From Bacteroidota bacterium (GTDB lineage: Bacteria; Bacteroidota; Ignavibacteria; UBA10030): a DNA stretch of 7,423 bases. The translations under genes and the position numbers were made by a program. How positions within the stretch are numbered: position 1 is the first letter of the stretch; each line of letters begins with the position of its first letter. The notes under the pieces are model-generated. The model made no database searches. It was not told the DNA's origin and was given only the letters and a program-made list of their open reading frames with translations. The stretch covers positions 17,173 through 24,595 of the forward strand of contig DMMN01000192.1 of assembly GCA_003453835.1 (NCBI GenBank). The letters are read 5' to 3'. Below, in pieces: positions 6,218-7,423 of the stretch.

Positions 6218-7423
6218 TCAATGTTTTGCCAAGACTCTTTTCGCCTTCCGGATCGCAGAGACAAGAGCCTCGATTTCCTCGTAGGTGTTGTAGAAAGCGA
6301 GGGACGGGCGGACTGTTGACATCAGGCCGAATCGCCGCAAGGCAGGTTGGGCACAATGGTGACCGGCCCGAACCGCGATTCCCTCCCGATCAAGAACTGC
6401 TCCAATATCCTCAGCCTTCAGACCGTCAATGACAAACGACAACACGCTTACTTTTTCATCAGCCGTTCCGATCTGACGAAGCCCCTGGATGGTGTCAAGT
6501 GCACGCGTCGCGTAGTTCATCAATTCACGCTCATAGCGCGCGGCCTCCTCGAACCCGATTGAGTCCAGATAGTCGAAGGCGGCCCGGAGCCCGACCGCGT
6601 CCGCGATGTTCGGCGTCCCCGCCTCAAACTTGGCCGGCGACTCCTTGTAGGTCGTTTCGTCGAAGCTTACCGATTCGATCATGCTTCCTCCCCCTTGCCA
6701 GGGCGGAATGTCGTCGAGCAGTTCTTTTTTTCCATAGAGCACGCCGATTCCCGTCGGCCCGAATACCTTGTGCCCGGAGAATGCGAAGAAGTCGACGTCC
6801 ATCGACTGGACATTTACTCTGAAGTGAGGCACGGACTGTGCGCCGTCTACAATCACTCGGATGCCTCGACGATGCGCCATCTCAACCATCACGCCGACAG
6901 GATTCACGGTCCCAAGCGCGTTCGAAACGTGCGTGAGGGCCGCCAACCTCGTTTTCGGATTCAGAAGCTTCTCGTATTCTCCAAGCACGATCTCTCCTTT
7001 GTCGTTGAGGGGTGCAACCCGAATCATGGCTCCCCGCTCTCTGGCAAGGAGCTGCCAAGGAACGATATTCGAGTGATGCTCCATCATTGTAACGACGATT
7101 TCATCTCCCTCCCCCACGTACTTTCGGCCGAATGTCTGAGCAACCAAATTGATCGCCTCGGTTGCCCCCCGGACGAACACGATCTCCTTCGCCGATCCGG
7201 CACCAATGAACTTCCGAACGACTTCGCGCGCACCCTCGTAAGCTTCCGTCGCTTTTTCAGCGAGATCGTGTGCCCCACGGTGGATGTTCGAATTGATCGT
7301 TTCATAGTACTCCTTCACGGTCTCGATCACTTGCGTCGGCTTCTGACTTGTAGCGGCATTGTCAAGCCACACGAGTTGCTTGCCGTGGACTTTCTGATGG
7401 AGGATCGGAAAATCGCGCCTGAC
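6218..7423 (-). CDS. sufS: Cysteine desulfurase, SufS type (partial, N-terminus beyond window)
   Basis: This is a PLP-dependent enzyme that takes sulfur from L-cysteine as an enzyme-bound persulfide, releasing alanine, and supplies it to SUF iron-sulfur cluster assembly in the cytoplasm. The visible 401 residues start within VRRDFPILHQKVHGK. An internal GTG at 7372 opens a shorter frame but would cut off this conserved N-terminal segment, so the true start lies beyond the window. Motifs in order are LDNAATSQKP, NIHRG, RGATEAIN, EHHSN (cofactor-stacking His at residue 116), DGAQSVPH, SGHKVFGPTG with the PLP Lys at 219, FEAGTPN, and RAGHHCAQP with the catalytic Cys at 357. Lys219 and Cys357 are each seven short of E. 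coli SufS K226 and C364, so about seven residues are missing. The RAGHHC active-site form marks the group II (SufS) branch rather than IscS. A terminator follows at once, so it is the last gene of its transcript; the rest of a suf operon would lie upstream, beyond 7423. Confidence 0.96.
   Translation of the reverse strand, partial: VRRDFPILHQKVHGKQLVWLDNAATSQKPTQVIETVKEYYETINSNIHRGAHDLAEKATEAYEGAREVVRKFIGAGSAKEIVFVRGATEAINLVAQTFGRKYVGEGDEIVVTMMEHHSNIVPWQLLARERGAMIRVAPLNDKGEIVLGEYEKLLNPKTRLAALTHVSNALGTVNPVGVMVEMAHRRGIRVIVDGAQSVPHFRVNVQSMDVDFFAFSGHKVFGPTGIGVLYGKKELLDDIPPWQGGGSMIESVSFDETTYKESPAKFEAGTPNIADAVGLRAAFDYLDSIGFEEAARYERELMNYATRALDTIQGLRQIGTADEKVSVLSFVIDGLKAEDIGAVLDREGIAVRAGHHCAQPALRRFGLMSTVRPSLAFYNTYEEIEALVSAIRKAKRVLAKH

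Noticed and set aside
6000..6356. A 118-codon minus-strand open frame across the sufS end and the intergenic region
   Set aside because: It overlaps sufS in another frame and runs through the terminator and the promoter, so it cannot be a normal gene.

Overview
All real genes in this window lie on the minus strand, so transcription runs from high to low coordinates. In that order they are: the end of a suf-type cysteine desulfurase gene (sufS, its first few codons lie beyond position 7423); a rho-independent terminator; a promoter and operator; a ROK-family transcriptional regulator; a SusC-like TonB-dependent outer-membrane receptor of about 1060 residues; and the first 423 residues of a large exported protein that continues past position 1.

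The organism is a Gram-negative bacterium, because it has a TonB receptor with a CarboxypepD_reg-like N-terminal extension, a TonB box and a barrel ending in Phe. That receptor type is typical of the Bacteroidota/FCB assemblage. The moderate GC content, the E. coli-like -35/-10 promoter and the clear Shine-Dalgarno sites suggest a lineage outside Bacteroidia, such as Ignavibacteria, Calditrichota or a related candidate phylum. This placement is inference; no taxonomic marker is present.

The region from 7423 to about 6097 is housekeeping (iron-sulfur cluster assembly) and is closed by a strong terminator. From about 6044 downwards is an accessory nutrient-uptake locus. Its regulator has a near-consensus promoter (TTGACA, 17-bp spacer, TAAAAT). 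Immediately downstream of this is a 25-bp inverted repeat with the same architecture as the XylR operator of Bacillus, which implies autorepression relieved by a sugar or sugar derivative. A 10/12 match to one operator arm also lies upstream of the receptor gene, so the regulator may control uptake as well. The receptor would import the ligand, and the exported protein just downstream may be its partner. No SusD homologue is visible.

No mobile element, CRISPR array, rRNA or tRNA was seen. No gene-free stretch exceeds 300 bases; the longest is 5972-6217 (246 bases), which holds the promoter, operator and terminator. The most notable points are the operator/promoter arrangement, a nine-C tract inside the regulator gene that could act as a slippage switch, and the uncharacterised exported protein paired with the receptor.
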